Notes under the pieces: generated by a model
Seen by the model: the letters and a program-made list of their open reading frames with translations, nothing else
Told to the model about the DNA's origin: nothing
The model's database searches: none
From: Cyclobacteriaceae bacterium
GTDB lineage: Bacteria > Bacteroidota > Bacteroidia > Cytophagales > Cyclobacteriaceae
Assembly (NCBI GenBank): GCA_022841475.1
Contig: JALHRJ010000012.1
Location: forward strand, 35,869-99,868
DNA length: 64,000 nucleotides
Reading direction: 5' to 3'
Position numbers and translations under genes: made by a program
In this document: piece after piece, positions 1-9,458 of the stretch
How positions within the stretch are numbered: position 1 is the stretch's first letter
Layout: every line of letters begins with the position of its first letter

Positions 1-575
1 CCCATCACTTCCATAATCATCGTGCGATGATGACTTTCTGCTGTCGTTACAAGTTTGTCAAAACTATCTGTAGCAATTTGAACCGCTGTTTGAAAACCAA
101 AGGTGAGGTCTGTGGCTGACAGATCATTATCAATAGTTTTAGGAACACCAATCATGGGCATACCTTTATCGAAAAGCGTCTTGGAAATTTTCTGTGAACC
201 GTCACCCCCAATATTGATAATGGCATCGAAGTTTAATTCCTTCAATTTCTTAACCAGTTCATCTGACCGATCTGTAAACCGAACAGTGCCATCGGGTTGT
301 GGAACCGGAAACTGGATGGGGTTCCCTTTGTTTGTTGTTTTAAGGATGGTTCCACCTTTTACATGAATACCTGCGGTTCGTTTGCTGGTTAGCTTTACAA
401 TCTCTTGCGGATTGCTCAAAACTCCATTAAAAGCCTCAATACTACCATACACTTCCCATTCTTCTTTGGTGCCTGATACACCTTCTCTGCGGGCACGTTT
501 GCACACCCCACGAATTACTGCATTAAGCCCAGGGGCATCCCCACCACCGGTGAGTATGAGAATCTTCTTTGTCAT
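1..575 (-). CDS. pfkA: 6-phosphofructokinase, N-terminal part (gene runs off the left edge)
   Basis: Phosphorylates fructose 6-phosphate to the 1,6-bisphosphate in glycolysis, in the cytoplasm. The 191 visible residues begin MTKKILILTGGGDAPGLNA. They contain the phosphofructokinase signatures GGDAPGLNA, GGDGS, PKTIDNDL and MEVMG. The C-terminal half lies outside the window. The nucleotide-site residue after GGD is Gly, as in ATP enzymes, while PKTIDND has Lys where classical ATP enzymes have Gly. That Gly/Lys pair is known from group III PFK-like enzymes, so the phosphoryl donor (ATP or pyrophosphate) cannot be fixed from sequence alone. The start is the ATG at 575; no other upstream start is visible. 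Confidence 0.9.
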   Translation of the reverse strand, partial: MTKKILILTGGGDAPGLNAVIRGVCKRARREGVSGTKEEWEVYGSIEAFNGVLSNPQEIVKLTSKRTAGIHVKGGTILKTTNKGNPIQFPVPQPDGTVRFTDRSDELVKKLKELNFDAIINIGGDGSQKISKTLFDKGMPMIGVPKTIDNDLSATDLTFGFQTAVQIATDSFDKLVTTAESHHRTMIMEVM

Positions 576-679
576 TTTCTAATCGGGTTCTAATAAGTAT
601 AGATCTTGCCTTAAGGTCTATAAGAAATATGAATATCTTAATAAGGAATTAAAACGAAAGGGATTAGATAGGATTTTTT

Positions 680-1639
680 TTATTCCGCTGCCGCCCTACG
701 CAAGCGGTCGTTAATTGCTTTGCCCAAGCCTATGTCGGGTACTTCTTCTGCGAGGATTATGTCAATATTCTTTTTATCCAATACCCTTAGATTTCCAAAC
801 AGATGTTTGGCTGCTTCTTCCAAACTACCGGTTGGGGATAATACCAATTGGTTTTCCAGTTCAACCCCGTCAACCTGAGCCTTGAAAGCAAGCACGCCAA
901 TCTTTAGGGCTGAGTAGCGCTCCACTAATTCTGCCAGTACACCCCAGACAACTTTCTTGCGTGGCGAATAATGACTCTTCAATTGACCGGGTGATTTTGG
1001 ATCAGACGATGTATTAAGTTGTAAGTCGACAGGACCAATTGTTTTCTCAATGTCTTCAACGCTTAGGCCGCCAAGACGAAAGATGGTGGGGATTTCATTT
1101 TCGAATCCGATAATGGTCGATTCAATACCCACACGACATGCTCCGCCATCCAGAATATATTTGATTCTATCACCAAGCTGGGCATTGACGTGATCGGGAT
1201 GAGTAGGGCTTACATAGCCAAACGGATTTGCACTTGGCGCTGCCAAAGGAAAGGAAAGTGATTGGAGCAGGGCTTGGGTTAATGCATGATCCGGACACCG
1301 TATCCCTACTGTGTCCATCCCCGAGGTAACCAGATCCGGAATAACTCCTTTCTTTTTTAACAGAAATGTTATAGGGCCGGGCCAAAATTGAGTGGCAAGT
1401 TTTTCAGCTTTGTCAGGGAAAGATTCTACAAGTTGCCTTGCTTGTGCTAGGCTGGCAACATGAACTATCAAAGGGTCAAACCGCGGCCTGTCTTTAACCG
1501 TAAAGATTTTCACCACTGCATTTTCGTCTAACGCATTGCCGGCAAGACCATATACTGTCTCGGTGGGAATACCGACAAGTTCACCTTGTTCTAGTAATTC
1601 TTTTGCTTTGCCAATATCTTTTCCAATCTCAGCCATCAA
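680..1639 (-). CDS. L-threonylcarbamoyladenylate synthase (Sua5/YciO/YrdC type)
   Basis: Makes threonylcarbamoyl-AMP from threonine, bicarbonate and ATP, the first step of t6A37 modification of ANN-decoding tRNAs. The N-terminal YrdC domain (about residues 10-200) carries TETVYGLAG, the KDRP basic motif and the APSAN segment. The linker SPGQLKSHYSP and a C-terminal domain of about 110 residues identify the longer Sua5 (TsaC2) form rather than short TsaC. The 319 aa length fits that form. It stands alone: downstream on its strand is the pfkA start and upstream is a small gene on the other strand. The first two codons are both ATG, so the start is uncertain by one residue. Confidence 0.92.
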   Translation of the reverse strand: MMAEIGKDIGKAKELLEQGELVGIPTETVYGLAGNALDENAVVKIFTVKDRPRFDPLIVHVASLAQARQLVESFPDKAEKLATQFWPGPITFLLKKKGVIPDLVTSGMDTVGIRCPDHALTQALLQSLSFPLAAPSANPFGYVSPTHPDHVNAQLGDRIKYILDGGACRVGIESTIIGFENEIPTIFRLGGLSVEDIEKTIGPVDLQLNTSSDPKSPGQLKSHYSPRKKVVWGVLAELVERYSALKIGVLAFKAQVDGVELENQLVLSPTGSLEEAAKHLFGNLRVLDKKNIDIILAEEVPDIGLGKAINDRLRRAAAE

Positions 1640-1708
1640 TCCGCAAAGCTAAAATTAATTTGTGAGGATGTGATAAAGGCTGTATGTTGGTATTAAAATG
1701 AAAAAATC

Positions 1709-1870
1709 ATGAGTAACAAAACCCGCTCGATTCTAAAGGCCATTGCAGTAATTCTTGTATTGCTTGCAGTTCTGATGGAGCTGAAGATCATTATCATTCC
1801 TGCCATAGCTGTTTACAAGTTCTGGATCGTGGTGATTGGGTTTGGATTAATGCTTATCAGTTCGAAGTAG
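1709..1870 (+). CDS. small membrane protein, 53 aa, unknown function
   Basis: A short open frame beginning MSNKTRSILKAIAVILVLLA. It has two hydrophobic stretches (about residues 9-30 and 35-50) separated by a short polar turn, so it is probably a two-helix inner-membrane protein. It fills the gap between the divergent Sua5 gene and the convergent NUDIX gene, overlapping the end of the latter by 24 bp. I do not recognise the family. Hydrophobic composition and a clean ATG support it, but at this length a chance frame cannot be excluded. Confidence 0.5.
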   Translation: MSNKTRSILKAIAVILVLLAVLMELKIIIIPAIAVYKFWIVVIGFGLMLISSK

Positions 1871-2392
1871 TTTATCACGCATTCTCAACACCGATCGCTC
1901 CCGGGTAAAATTTTCGAGTACGAGGAGTGGTATCCAGGTAACAGCATGCGATTCTTCACTCACTAAAATGGGTTCTTCCAGAGAAGCTTCAAAAAGAAAG
2001 CGGATGTCATAATGAAAATGTTCTGGAAAGTCCGGCCGTTGTGGAATTACATGAATGTCCACATCAAAAGGAGCCCGGGTTACGATCGTTAGATTTTTTA
2101 ATCCTGTTTCTTCTTCGGCTTCGCGCAGTGCCACGCCCAAAATATTTTCATCTCCATCAGCATGGCCTCCGGGCTGTACCCATTTATTTAATTTGGCATG
2201 ATGTACTAACAAAGCCTGAGTTCGCTCGGGGTTAACAATCCAGGCTGAGCCTGTAATGTGACCCGGCAAATGGGTTCGCTCAAAGCAAGGAGCCTGAGTT
2301 AGCAAGCCAAGAAATTGAGGAACAAAAACTTCTTCTTCGGGATCTATGGGTTTATAATGTTCGAAGAATTGAACTAATGAAATTCTATCCAT
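1847..2392 (-). CDS. NUDIX hydrolase
   Basis: Hydrolyses a nucleoside diphosphate linked to another moiety; the substrate cannot be told from sequence. The Nudix box is complete (G-x5-E-x7-R-E-x2-E-E-x-G-x) at about residues 76-98, ending REAEEETGL, so the metal-binding glutamates are present. Length is 181 aa, with about 60 residues before the fold begins. It lies four bases downstream of the small secreted protein that ends at 2397, with both on the minus strand, so the two may be co-transcribed. Confidence 0.88.
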   Translation of the reverse strand: MDRISLVQFFEHYKPIDPEEEVFVPQFLGLLTQAPCFERTHLPGHITGSAWIVNPERTQALLVHHAKLNKWVQPGGHADGDENILGVALREAEEETGLKNLTIVTRAPFDVDIHVIPQRPDFPEHFHYDIRFLFEASLEEPILVSEESHAVTWIPLLVLENFTRERSVLRMRDKLLRTDKH

Positions 2393-2396
2393 TCAA

Positions 2397-2750
2397 CTAT
2401 TGGATAACGATAGTTGCTTTATTGAATTTTCCCTCTTCGAGCTTGCCAATAATTTCGCCACCCCCTGAGTTGTCTTTGTCTGCCTTACGTACGATAACGT
2501 AATAAGAAATGCCTTCCAGCTTTTTGAGTTTCACCAGGCCTTTTGCATCTGAAGTTGCTTCCATGACAACATTTTCTTCTTTCAGGTAATCTTGCTCATT
2601 TTTAAACAACTTTACTTCTGCGTCACTCACCGTGTTGCCCACTTCATCACGCACGGTAATGGTCAAAGAAGTATTAAAAATTTGTGTGGGTTGACTAACA
2701 AATGAAAATGAAGTTGTCGCAACAAAAAGTATGAATAGTAATGATTTCAT
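2397..2750 (-). CDS. small secreted protein with transthyretin-like (carboxypeptidase-regulatory-type) fold
   Basis: A predicted exported protein of 117 aa. The chosen start gives MKSLLFILFVATTSFSF, a typical Sec signal peptide; an in-frame start 51 bases upstream would add a polar extension before it and is less likely. The mature part (TITVRDEVGNTVSDAEVKLF and following) resembles the beta-sandwich carboxypeptidase-regulatory-like domain common in Bacteroidota envelope proteins. Its function is unknown. A repeat element lies just upstream. Confidence 0.65.
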   Translation of the reverse strand: MKSLLFILFVATTSFSFVSQPTQIFNTSLTITVRDEVGNTVSDAEVKLFKNEQDYLKEENVVMEATSDAKGLVKLKKLEGISYYVIVRKADKDNSGGGEIIGKLEEGKFNKATIVIQ

Positions 2751-2811
2751 AGTTGAATTGGTTTGATTATAAAATAGTGATACATAGTTACGCAAACTCA
2801 TGAAAAAAAAG

Positions 2812-2947
2812 AAGAGGCTGTCTCTAAAGTCATCCAGACATCGTCAAGCCTCAGGCCTGACGATCCCAGATTTGAGAATGTAGAATGAGATTCCGGCTCA
2901 AGGCCGGAATGACATTTCAATTTTAATTGACTTTTGAGACAGACTCT
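2812..2947. repeat. intergenic terminal-inverted-repeat element, copy R1
   Basis: About 136 bp bounded by inverted ends: left AGAGGCTGTCTCTAAAGTC, right the complement of AGAGTCTGTCTCAAAAGTC. Inside are two GC-rich dyads, one around GTCAAGCCTCAGGCCTGAC and one around ATTCCGGC...GCCGGAAT. Related copies lie at 17636-17765, 52981-53111, 57117-57248 and 44634-44704. This copy follows the 3' end of the large cargo gene on the minus strand, where the hairpins could act as a terminator. Confidence 0.85.
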
Positions 2948-2970
2948 TAGATTTCTATCAATGCCTTTAA

Positions 2971-5900
2971 TTACCGGATCAGGGCAACGCCACCACGTTT
3001 TTCCTGAATGCCTTTATCGGGTCGGAAGGAGCTAACATACTTTACAATATAGGCATACGTACCTACGGGTAAAGGTTGACCGGGATTGTTATTGTATCCA
3101 CCATTCCATTTAAAGTTTCTGTCAGCAGATTGATATACCAACTCACCCCACCGGTTATAGATCAATACCTGGAAGTTATCGGTGATAAAATAACTGTATA
3201 CAAAAAAGTCTTTGTTTGTGGGTACCGAACTGCTGGGTCTGAAAGCAGTAGGGGCTACGATTTTTGGTACACAATCATTTAATACTTCTGTTTGATCATG
3301 GGCAATACAGCCAAAGGAATTGGTGATATCTACCTCGTAAAGCCCTTCGCTATCCGCTGTTAGAACTTGTGTTGTGTAATTGAGCGTAAGTTGATTTTTA
3401 AACCAGTTGTACGTAACGAATGCTCCGGGATCCAGCTCTACACTTGCCGTGCTGGGGTCGTTATTGTCAGGATCATTACAGATGATTACGCGATCAGGAA
3501 GTTCACCTTGAGGCACGGGAGCTTTAATCACTTGTATTTGTGTAGATGAAGTGCAACTTCCTTTACTTACCTCTACACGATAAATGCCAGCTGCAGTCTG
3601 GTTGGTGGTTGCTGTTGTCACTCCACTAATCAGAATATTATCTCTGAACCAGGCAAAGGTTGCACCGGTTGCGTTGGTTGTGGCTGTAAGAGTGAAAGGT
3701 TGATTATCATCACACGCGGGTGTTCCGGTAAGGGCAGCCGTAACATCACCAATTACTTCAACAGTTTGTGGTGTTGATCGGATTACACATCCATTTACAG
3801 TGTTAACTATTTCAACTTCATAGGTCACACCGTTCTCTAAAATTGTTACAGCTATCTGTTGTCCCAATCCTAGTAGCACCCCATTTCTAAACCATCGGTA
3901 GGTAAAATTACCGGAAGGTTGTGCGTTTAAGATAACAACATCGGCACACGCATCACTTTGAGTAAAGGTTGGGGTAACCGTTCCGGGTACATCAATCGTT
4001 GTACTTACAGTAGATGGACAACCTGCACCCGTAGCGGTAACTGTATACGTTACGGTTCCGGCACCCGGTAATAATTGTATTGTCGCACCATTGGTGGCTC
4101 CAACAATACTTCCCGGTACGTTCGTTGTCCATGAATAGGCTGTTCCTCCGGATGCTGTGAGCGTAGGTGTTGCCGCACACAGGTTGGGTGTAAATGAAAC
4201 ATTAACAGGTGCAGCTGGCGTAACCGCAAAATTGTTGATGTTAAAAATACAACCTGTGTTATCTCGTACTTCAATGGTATAAGTGCCCGCAGGTAAGCCC
4301 GGAGCAATGTCAAACACGGCCGTTGCCGAACTTGTGGGTCCTGTTATTTGCCCGGTACCATTATTCGTAACAGTATATTGCAGCGGCAAGGTAAAGCCAC
4401 CTACTGTAGTTACCCGAACCGTAACCGGATCACAATTAGGTGCTTGCGCCAAGGCAGTTGCCGTGAATGTAGCATCCGTTAAACCAAATGAACTTGAAAT
4501 AGTACAGCCAGAAATCTGATCTGTTACAATCGCAGAGAATGTTCCGGCAGTTTGACCCCCAATCGGACCAATGGTTGAAGGAGCGAGTTGATCAATACCT
4601 TGTTGATTAAAACTATTGGGCCCGGTAAGAAAATAAGAATATGGACCTGCTGGTGGAACTGAAGTGTTTAATTGTACAGTAATAGACCCCGTAGCAGTCC
4701 CGCAGCCTACCGGATTTGTGCCCGATAAAACAAACGAAGGCGAAACATTGATAGTAAATACTTTATCGTCTGTGATGGTACACGTTGTAACCGGATCGGT
4801 TACTGTAACTTCATAAGTGAACACACCGGGTAAAGAAGTATCCACTGCCTGAGTTTGAATGGTGCTTGCATTCACTCCATCAATAGTCCATTGAATCACA
4901 GCTCCCGGGTTTTGAGCATCCAGGGTTGGGGTTGCATTATCTTCGCAAATAGTTAGGTCGGGACCCAGGTCAACTTGCGGTCGGTTATCCGCTACTATAC
5001 TTTGTGCAAAGGAGGTACAGCCGTTAACATCTGTATTGGTCACTGAAACGAAAGCTGGTTGATCGAGTGTTATAGTTTGCGTAGTTTCTCCGCTCGACCA
5101 CAAATGAGTAAGCCCGGGTGTATTTGTTGTATTTGCATCAAGGGTTACAGGACCCGTACACAATACGGCAGCACCGGGGATAGTGGGTAGTGCCGGTGGA
5201 CTAAAAATTCTTACTTGCTGAACAATGGTTGTATCGAGACTGCATCGGTTAGTGAGTCGCATGGATACTGTATACAAACCCGGTGCATTATAAAAATGGA
5301 CGGGTGATGGTTCTGTGCTTGAAGCTCCATCTCCAAACGACCACTGAAATTCATCAATCGCATCCGTGGCTGTGCCTGCAAAGCGTGTCGAATCACCAAA
5401 ACAAATTCCAGTAACAGCAAACCCTGGTCCACCAAAAGCATTATTTTGGATCTGAACAAAATTCGGTAAGCCCAACCGGCTGTTAGTTCCACCCAATAAA
5501 TTGAACCCCGTTGGATTGTAAACTGATAATTGCGTGGTGTCATCAGAAGCCTGAATAGTTCCTAATACGCCACTGCCATTGATGGCAACATAGATTTGGC
5601 CATCAGGGCCAAGTTGAATAGCTCCCAGTTCAGTAGCTTGCTGAATGCGTTGTTTAAAGAAAGGCCGCTCCAGCGAATCGAGGAAATATTCAAAAATCTG
5701 AGAAGGTGATGGCGTTCCTTTTACCGTGGCAAATATTTTATTTCCGCCTGGTGAAAATTCAATGCCATAAACCTGCCCATTGGGTTCATTCAAATTGATC
5801 TGCCGGAAATTATCGAGGCGACCGGTACTGTCATTTAAAGTGAATAATTCAACGAGGTTGCTGATGCCGGGTGTAGAAAGTGCTACGGCCACATTGTTTC

Positions 5901-8190
5901 GAGGACCAATCTTCATATAGCCTTCACCGTTCTGCTGAGTTTTGAATGCGTGTTCAGAGCCTGTCTCAGAATATACGGGTTGACCTATTCCATCTTGAGT
6001 GATCGGGTAGGAGCGAAAGATGTTATTACCATACTCATGCACAATTACCCAGCGGCCGTTGGATGTTACGCGTTCCGTACTTTTTGAAAATAATAAAACA
6101 TTCTTCTCAACCAGTGCCCCATTTCCGGAATTCAACTTTAAATCAAACAACGAATAACGAACTTCATACGGAGCTGTTCCATTGATCGCTTGTGTTGTGA
6201 AAATATAATACAGCGTTTCATCCCCGGGAACGGGAACGATAATAGAAGATTGTGAAGCAGCCGGATCACCTCCAATGCCGCTATCAATTTCTGTATCGGT
6301 TTTATCATACACTTTATCGCCATCCGTATAGAAGATAACGTCTCCGTTTCGATCGCAAATAATGGCACAACCTTCGGGTGCATCCATAGCACTGTTATCC
6401 AGAGCGACAATAGGTCCGGGTGGGTCGCTAAATAACGGGTTGAAATCGATGCCGGCCCGATTTCCAAAATACCAAATATTAGCCCTCCCATCTTGCGCAT
6501 CATACTCTTTCACATTTACGCCCGCATAGGCTGAACATCCTGATGCATCGGTTACCACTACATAATAATATCCGGCTGAATCAGGTGTGAGGGTGGCCCC
6601 TAAATCACCATTCGACCAAACGATGGATGTCGGTGTTCCACCTTGGATATTTACCGTTACCGAAAACTGAGTAGGTGATGAAGTTCCCCGGGGTGGGGGG
6701 AATTCATCTTTACAAGCCGTAGTGTCTTGTACTAATTGCAGTTCCAGGGCAAACGGATTAATAGATACTGGTAATGTAGTCGATTGTGTTTGGCCGCGAT
6801 AAAAAGCATTTAGTGTAACATTATAGGATCCTGCTGCAGCATAGGTATAAATCGGGCTCCAGTTTGCGGAACCATTTCCATCTCCAAAATCCCAACGTAA
6901 ACTATCTGCATTGGGTGTAACAACAGGAAAGAAACTAGTTGGGGAATTCTGACAAATGCCATCGAAAGTAAAATCAACATCCAGCAATACACTGTCTTTC
7001 GGTTTGAATGCAGGAAACTGAGAACTATTAAAGTCGGCCGCTGTAAAAAGTGCTTGCGTATTAATCACTTCACTTGAGACAGTATCAGTATTAGTAAACC
7101 TGCCAAGTAAAAATGGACCGCCTGATGCTGCCTGATACAAATGATAGATAGCGCTGTCGGGAGCAATCTGTAATCCATAACTTCTGAAAACCGGAGCGGA
7201 TAAAACAGGCGCAAGTGTGATAGAAGGATTGAGATAATCATATTGAAGTACATTGGCCGTGATACCTGCATCACCATGACGGGAAAGGTATAAGTACCGA
7301 CCTTGGGTGTCCCACTCAATATCATAGATGGCTTGATTCTCCGCTGCCGTGCTTGTTGCAGAATTAAAAATAAATCGATCGAATGTGATTAATCCGGTTG
7401 CATTGTCGAAGTTTAAAATCAATGCATCCGTGTTGGCATCTTGTGGTGATACGGCAATCTTGCCGGTTTGTTCATGATACGAAAAGTTCGCTACCGATGT
7501 GGGAAATCCGATACCAGAGGAAACTATTGTTGAGAATGTAGCCGTAGCATCAATTAAGGAAGCTGAATAATTCTGAGAACCATTCTGATGTGAGATCAAC
7601 CAAAAGTCAATCTGGTTTGCATGCGATACCACAATCATCCCTTCCGATCGATTTGATAATCCGGGTACAGCAACGTTTTTTGCTGCATCAACAACACCCA
7701 GTGCGGGTGCCGGAAACACAGCATTTCCAAATTGACTCAGATCTACAATACTGTGGGTGATGGAACCCCCCGTTGTGAAGTTGGCAGAGTTAGTAAAAAT
7801 ATAATAGCGATTGGTTTGCCCGGGCATCGGTGCTATTGCTACCGGTTGATTTGCATCGGGTTGTCCATTAAGGCCTGTTCCGTTAGGCATGGGCAGATGA
7901 CAAGCATCATACACACGAACTCCATCGGTATAAAAAAGCAAGTTGGCCGTGGCTGGATCGGTGGCTACGGCCGAGCCGCCCCTTGAAAAGGGGAGAGCCT
8001 GATTGGTAACAGGTTGTGCAACATTGGTTGCCCGGTTAAATCGAATGCCATTGGTTGAGTTACCAAAATACCAATTGTGTTGTGATAGGTCTTGTGCGAA
8101 AAGAGGATTTAAAGAGGCTATAAAAATCAAAACCCCGAGTATTTTTATCCCCACTATGTTTCGTGCTTGCTGCTTACCTAACACCCTCAT
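2971..8190 (-). CDS. giant secreted PKD/Ig-like protein with type B T9SS C-terminal sorting domain
   Basis: A 1739 aa extracellular or surface protein, probably a T9SS cargo. The N-terminus has a signal peptide ending near LNPLFAQ. Two similar WYFGN...FYTDG...VYD beta-rich modules begin near residues 40 and 570. Each is followed by a PKD domain with a WDFGDG or WSFGDG motif. The second half holds repeated Ig-like/SprB-like modules rich in Thr, Val and Gly. The last ~95 residues (PTAFRPSSSVPTNKDFF, then IYNRWGELVYQS and WNGGYNN) form the gliding-motility-associated C-terminal (type B) sorting domain. It is divergent from a PorP/SprF gene 186 bp away, the usual partner of type B cargo. Function may be adhesion or motility; the ligand is unknown. 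Confidence 0.88.
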   Translation of the reverse strand: MRVLGKQQARNIVGIKILGVLIFIASLNPLFAQDLSQHNWYFGNSTNGIRFNRATNVAQPVTNQALPFSRGGSAVATDPATANLLFYTDGVRVYDACHLPMPNGTGLNGQPDANQPVAIAPMPGQTNRYYIFTNSANFTTGGSITHSIVDLSQFGNAVFPAPALGVVDAAKNVAVPGLSNRSEGMIVVSHANQIDFWLISHQNGSQNYSASLIDATATFSTIVSSGIGFPTSVANFSYHEQTGKIAVSPQDANTDALILNFDNATGLITFDRFIFNSATSTAAENQAIYDIEWDTQGRYLYLSRHGDAGITANVLQYDYLNPSITLAPVLSAPVFRSYGLQIAPDSAIYHLYQAASGGPFLLGRFTNTDTVSSEVINTQALFTAADFNSSQFPAFKPKDSVLLDVDFTFDGICQNSPTSFFPVVTPNADSLRWDFGDGNGSANWSPIYTYAAAGSYNVTLNAFYRGQTQSTTLPVSINPFALELQLVQDTTACKDEFPPPRGTSSPTQFSVTVNIQGGTPTSIVWSNGDLGATLTPDSAGYYYVVVTDASGCSAYAGVNVKEYDAQDGRANIWYFGNRAGIDFNPLFSDPPGPIVALDNSAMDAPEGCAIICDRNGDVIFYTDGDKVYDKTDTEIDSGIGGDPAASQSSIIVPVPGDETLYYIFTTQAINGTAPYEVRYSLFDLKLNSGNGALVEKNVLLFSKSTERVTSNGRWVIVHEYGNNIFRSYPITQDGIGQPVYSETGSEHAFKTQQNGEGYMKIGPRNNVAVALSTPGISNLVELFTLNDSTGRLDNFRQINLNEPNGQVYGIEFSPGGNKIFATVKGTPSPSQIFEYFLDSLERPFFKQRIQQATELGAIQLGPDGQIYVAINGSGVLGTIQASDDTTQLSVYNPTGFNLLGGTNSRLGLPNFVQIQNNAFGGPGFAVTGICFGDSTRFAGTATDAIDEFQWSFGDGASSTEPSPVHFYNAPGLYTVSMRLTNRCSLDTTIVQQVRIFSPPALPTIPGAAVLCTGPVTLDANTTNTPGLTHLWSSGETTQTITLDQPAFVSVTNTDVNGCTSFAQSIVADNRPQVDLGPDLTICEDNATPTLDAQNPGAVIQWTIDGVNASTIQTQAVDTSLPGVFTYEVTVTDPVTTCTITDDKVFTINVSPSFVLSGTNPVGCGTATGSITVQLNTSVPPAGPYSYFLTGPNSFNQQGIDQLAPSTIGPIGGQTAGTFSAIVTDQISGCTISSSFGLTDATFTATALAQAPNCDPVTVRVTTVGGFTLPLQYTVTNNGTGQITGPTSSATAVFDIAPGLPAGTYTIEVRDNTGCIFNINNFAVTPAAPVNVSFTPNLCAATPTLTASGGTAYSWTTNVPGSIVGATNGATIQLLPGAGTVTYTVTATGAGCPSTVSTTIDVPGTVTPTFTQSDACADVVILNAQPSGNFTYRWFRNGVLLGLGQQIAVTILENGVTYEVEIVNTVNGCVIRSTPQTVEVIGDVTAALTGTPACDDNQPFTLTATTNATGATFAWFRDNILISGVTTATTNQTAAGIYRVEVSKGSCTSSTQIQVIKAPVPQGELPDRVIICNDPDNNDPSTASVELDPGAFVTYNWFKNQLTLNYTTQVLTADSEGLYEVDITNSFGCIAHDQTEVLNDCVPKIVAPTAFRPSSSVPTNKDFFVYSYFITDNFQVLIYNRWGELVYQSADRNFKWNGGYNNNPGQPLPVGTYAYIVKYVSSFRPDKGIQEKRGGVALIR

Positions 8191-8376
8191 ATTCGCTTGC
8201 CTTTGTTGATTCTGTTTTCAAGACTAAATTAAAACGTCAAATAACACTAAAGTAATACAATTTGATCGAAAATATCGTTAAGCAGACGAAAGCCCTCTAT
8301 TTGTCGGCAAATGTTTTTTTTAATGTTCTGAAAGAATTTAATTTGCTTTGATAGAGCCAGGTCTAAACGTGAATTA

Positions 8377-9420
8377 ATGCATCGGATTGTCGTTTTTGTT
8401 TGTGCATGTATGCTGTTGGTTGTGGGGTCGGTAACTGCACAAGACCCGCAGTACTCACAATTTTATGCAGCCCCGCTTTATTTAAATCCGGCCTTTGCAG
8501 GTTCTACCAATCAAAGCCGGGTGGGTATCAACTACCGCAATCAATGGCCGGCTATTGATGCAAACTTTAACACGATCTCAGCTTTCTATGACACCTACAT
8601 TGAAGATAAAAATAGTGGCATCGGGGTTTTAATGACCCGTGATCGGGAAGGGATTCTGGGATTACAATCGATCAGCCTCGCGGTTCAGTATTCTTACGAC
8701 CTTAAAATCGTGGAGGGTCTTTCCTTCCGGCCCGGATTTCAAGCTGCCATTTATAATCGCTCCATCAATTTTGATAGACTTACCTTTGGCGATCAGTTCG
8801 ATCCCCTTACGGGACAAGTTATTAATCCACAATCAGCAGAAGGGTTAAATACGGGTCAATCCAAATTTTTTCCAGACATCTCTTTTGGTGGATTGTTTTA
8901 CAGCAAGCGTGCCTGGTTAGGGTTTGCCGCCCATCATTTAACGCAACCTAATCAATCATTAATAGGCGAAGAGAGCCGGCTTCCAAGAAAACTTTCTGGC
9001 CATGCCGGATTGAAATTTTATTTTAAACCGGGTGAGATGGGCGATGGATTTTATGCAAAACCACGCGAGCGAAGTGTGGCGCCTGCCATTCAATACCGTC
9101 ATCAGGGTGAGTTTGACCAGATGGATGTTGGATTTTATTTCACGTTTGAGCCGCTGATCATTGGTACATGGTATCGTGGCGTACCCTTTAAACCGGTGAA
9201 TGGATTTTCCAATAATGAATCGATTGTTTTGCTGGTTGGGTTTACAAAAAAGGGGCAGAAGGATATTATGAACATTGGCTATAGTTATGATTACACCATT
9301 TCACAACTTGGGCCGGGCAGTGGTGGTGCGCACGAATTTAGTTTAGTGTATTCCTGGTCCACGCGCAATCCGCGCAAGCCACCGAAGGATAAGTTAATGA
9401 TTCCGTGCCCGGATTTTTAG
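8377..9420 (+). CDS. PorP/SprF family type IX secretion membrane protein
   Basis: An outer-membrane protein of 347 aa with signal peptide (CMLLVVGSVTAQ) and the family hallmark DPQYSQFYAAPLYLNPAFAGS at the mature N-terminus. The family forms an outer-membrane beta-barrel. Paralogues such as SprF in Flavobacterium are needed for export or attachment of cargo with type B sorting domains. Its divergent neighbour carries exactly such a domain, so the two are probably a dedicated pair. The ATG at 8377 follows a region of about 186 bp that must hold the promoters of both genes. A heptad repeat array begins two bases after its stop codon. Confidence 0.9.
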   Translation: MHRIVVFVCACMLLVVGSVTAQDPQYSQFYAAPLYLNPAFAGSTNQSRVGINYRNQWPAIDANFNTISAFYDTYIEDKNSGIGVLMTRDREGILGLQSISLAVQYSYDLKIVEGLSFRPGFQAAIYNRSINFDRLTFGDQFDPLTGQVINPQSAEGLNTGQSKFFPDISFGGLFYSKRAWLGFAAHHLTQPNQSLIGEESRLPRKLSGHAGLKFYFKPGEMGDGFYAKPRERSVAPAIQYRHQGEFDQMDVGFYFTFEPLIIGTWYRGVPFKPVNGFSNNESIVLLVGFTKKGQKDIMNIGYSYDYTISQLGPGSGGAHEFSLVYSWSTRNPRKPPKDKLMIPCPDF

Positions 9421-9423
9421 AAC

Positions 9424-9458
9424 TGGTTGCTGGTTACTTGTTTCTTGTTACTGGCTTT
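9424..9458. repeat. heptad array A-left (five TKGTTNC-like units)
   Basis: Five consecutive 7-bp units: TGGTTGC, TGGTTAC, TTGTTTC, TTGTTAC and TGGCTTT. The array starts three bases after the sprF stop. It contains the TAA stop of the four-helix-bundle gene (9448-9450), so that gene's last codons are array sequence. The array is the inverted counterpart of 9822-9856. Confidence 0.85.
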
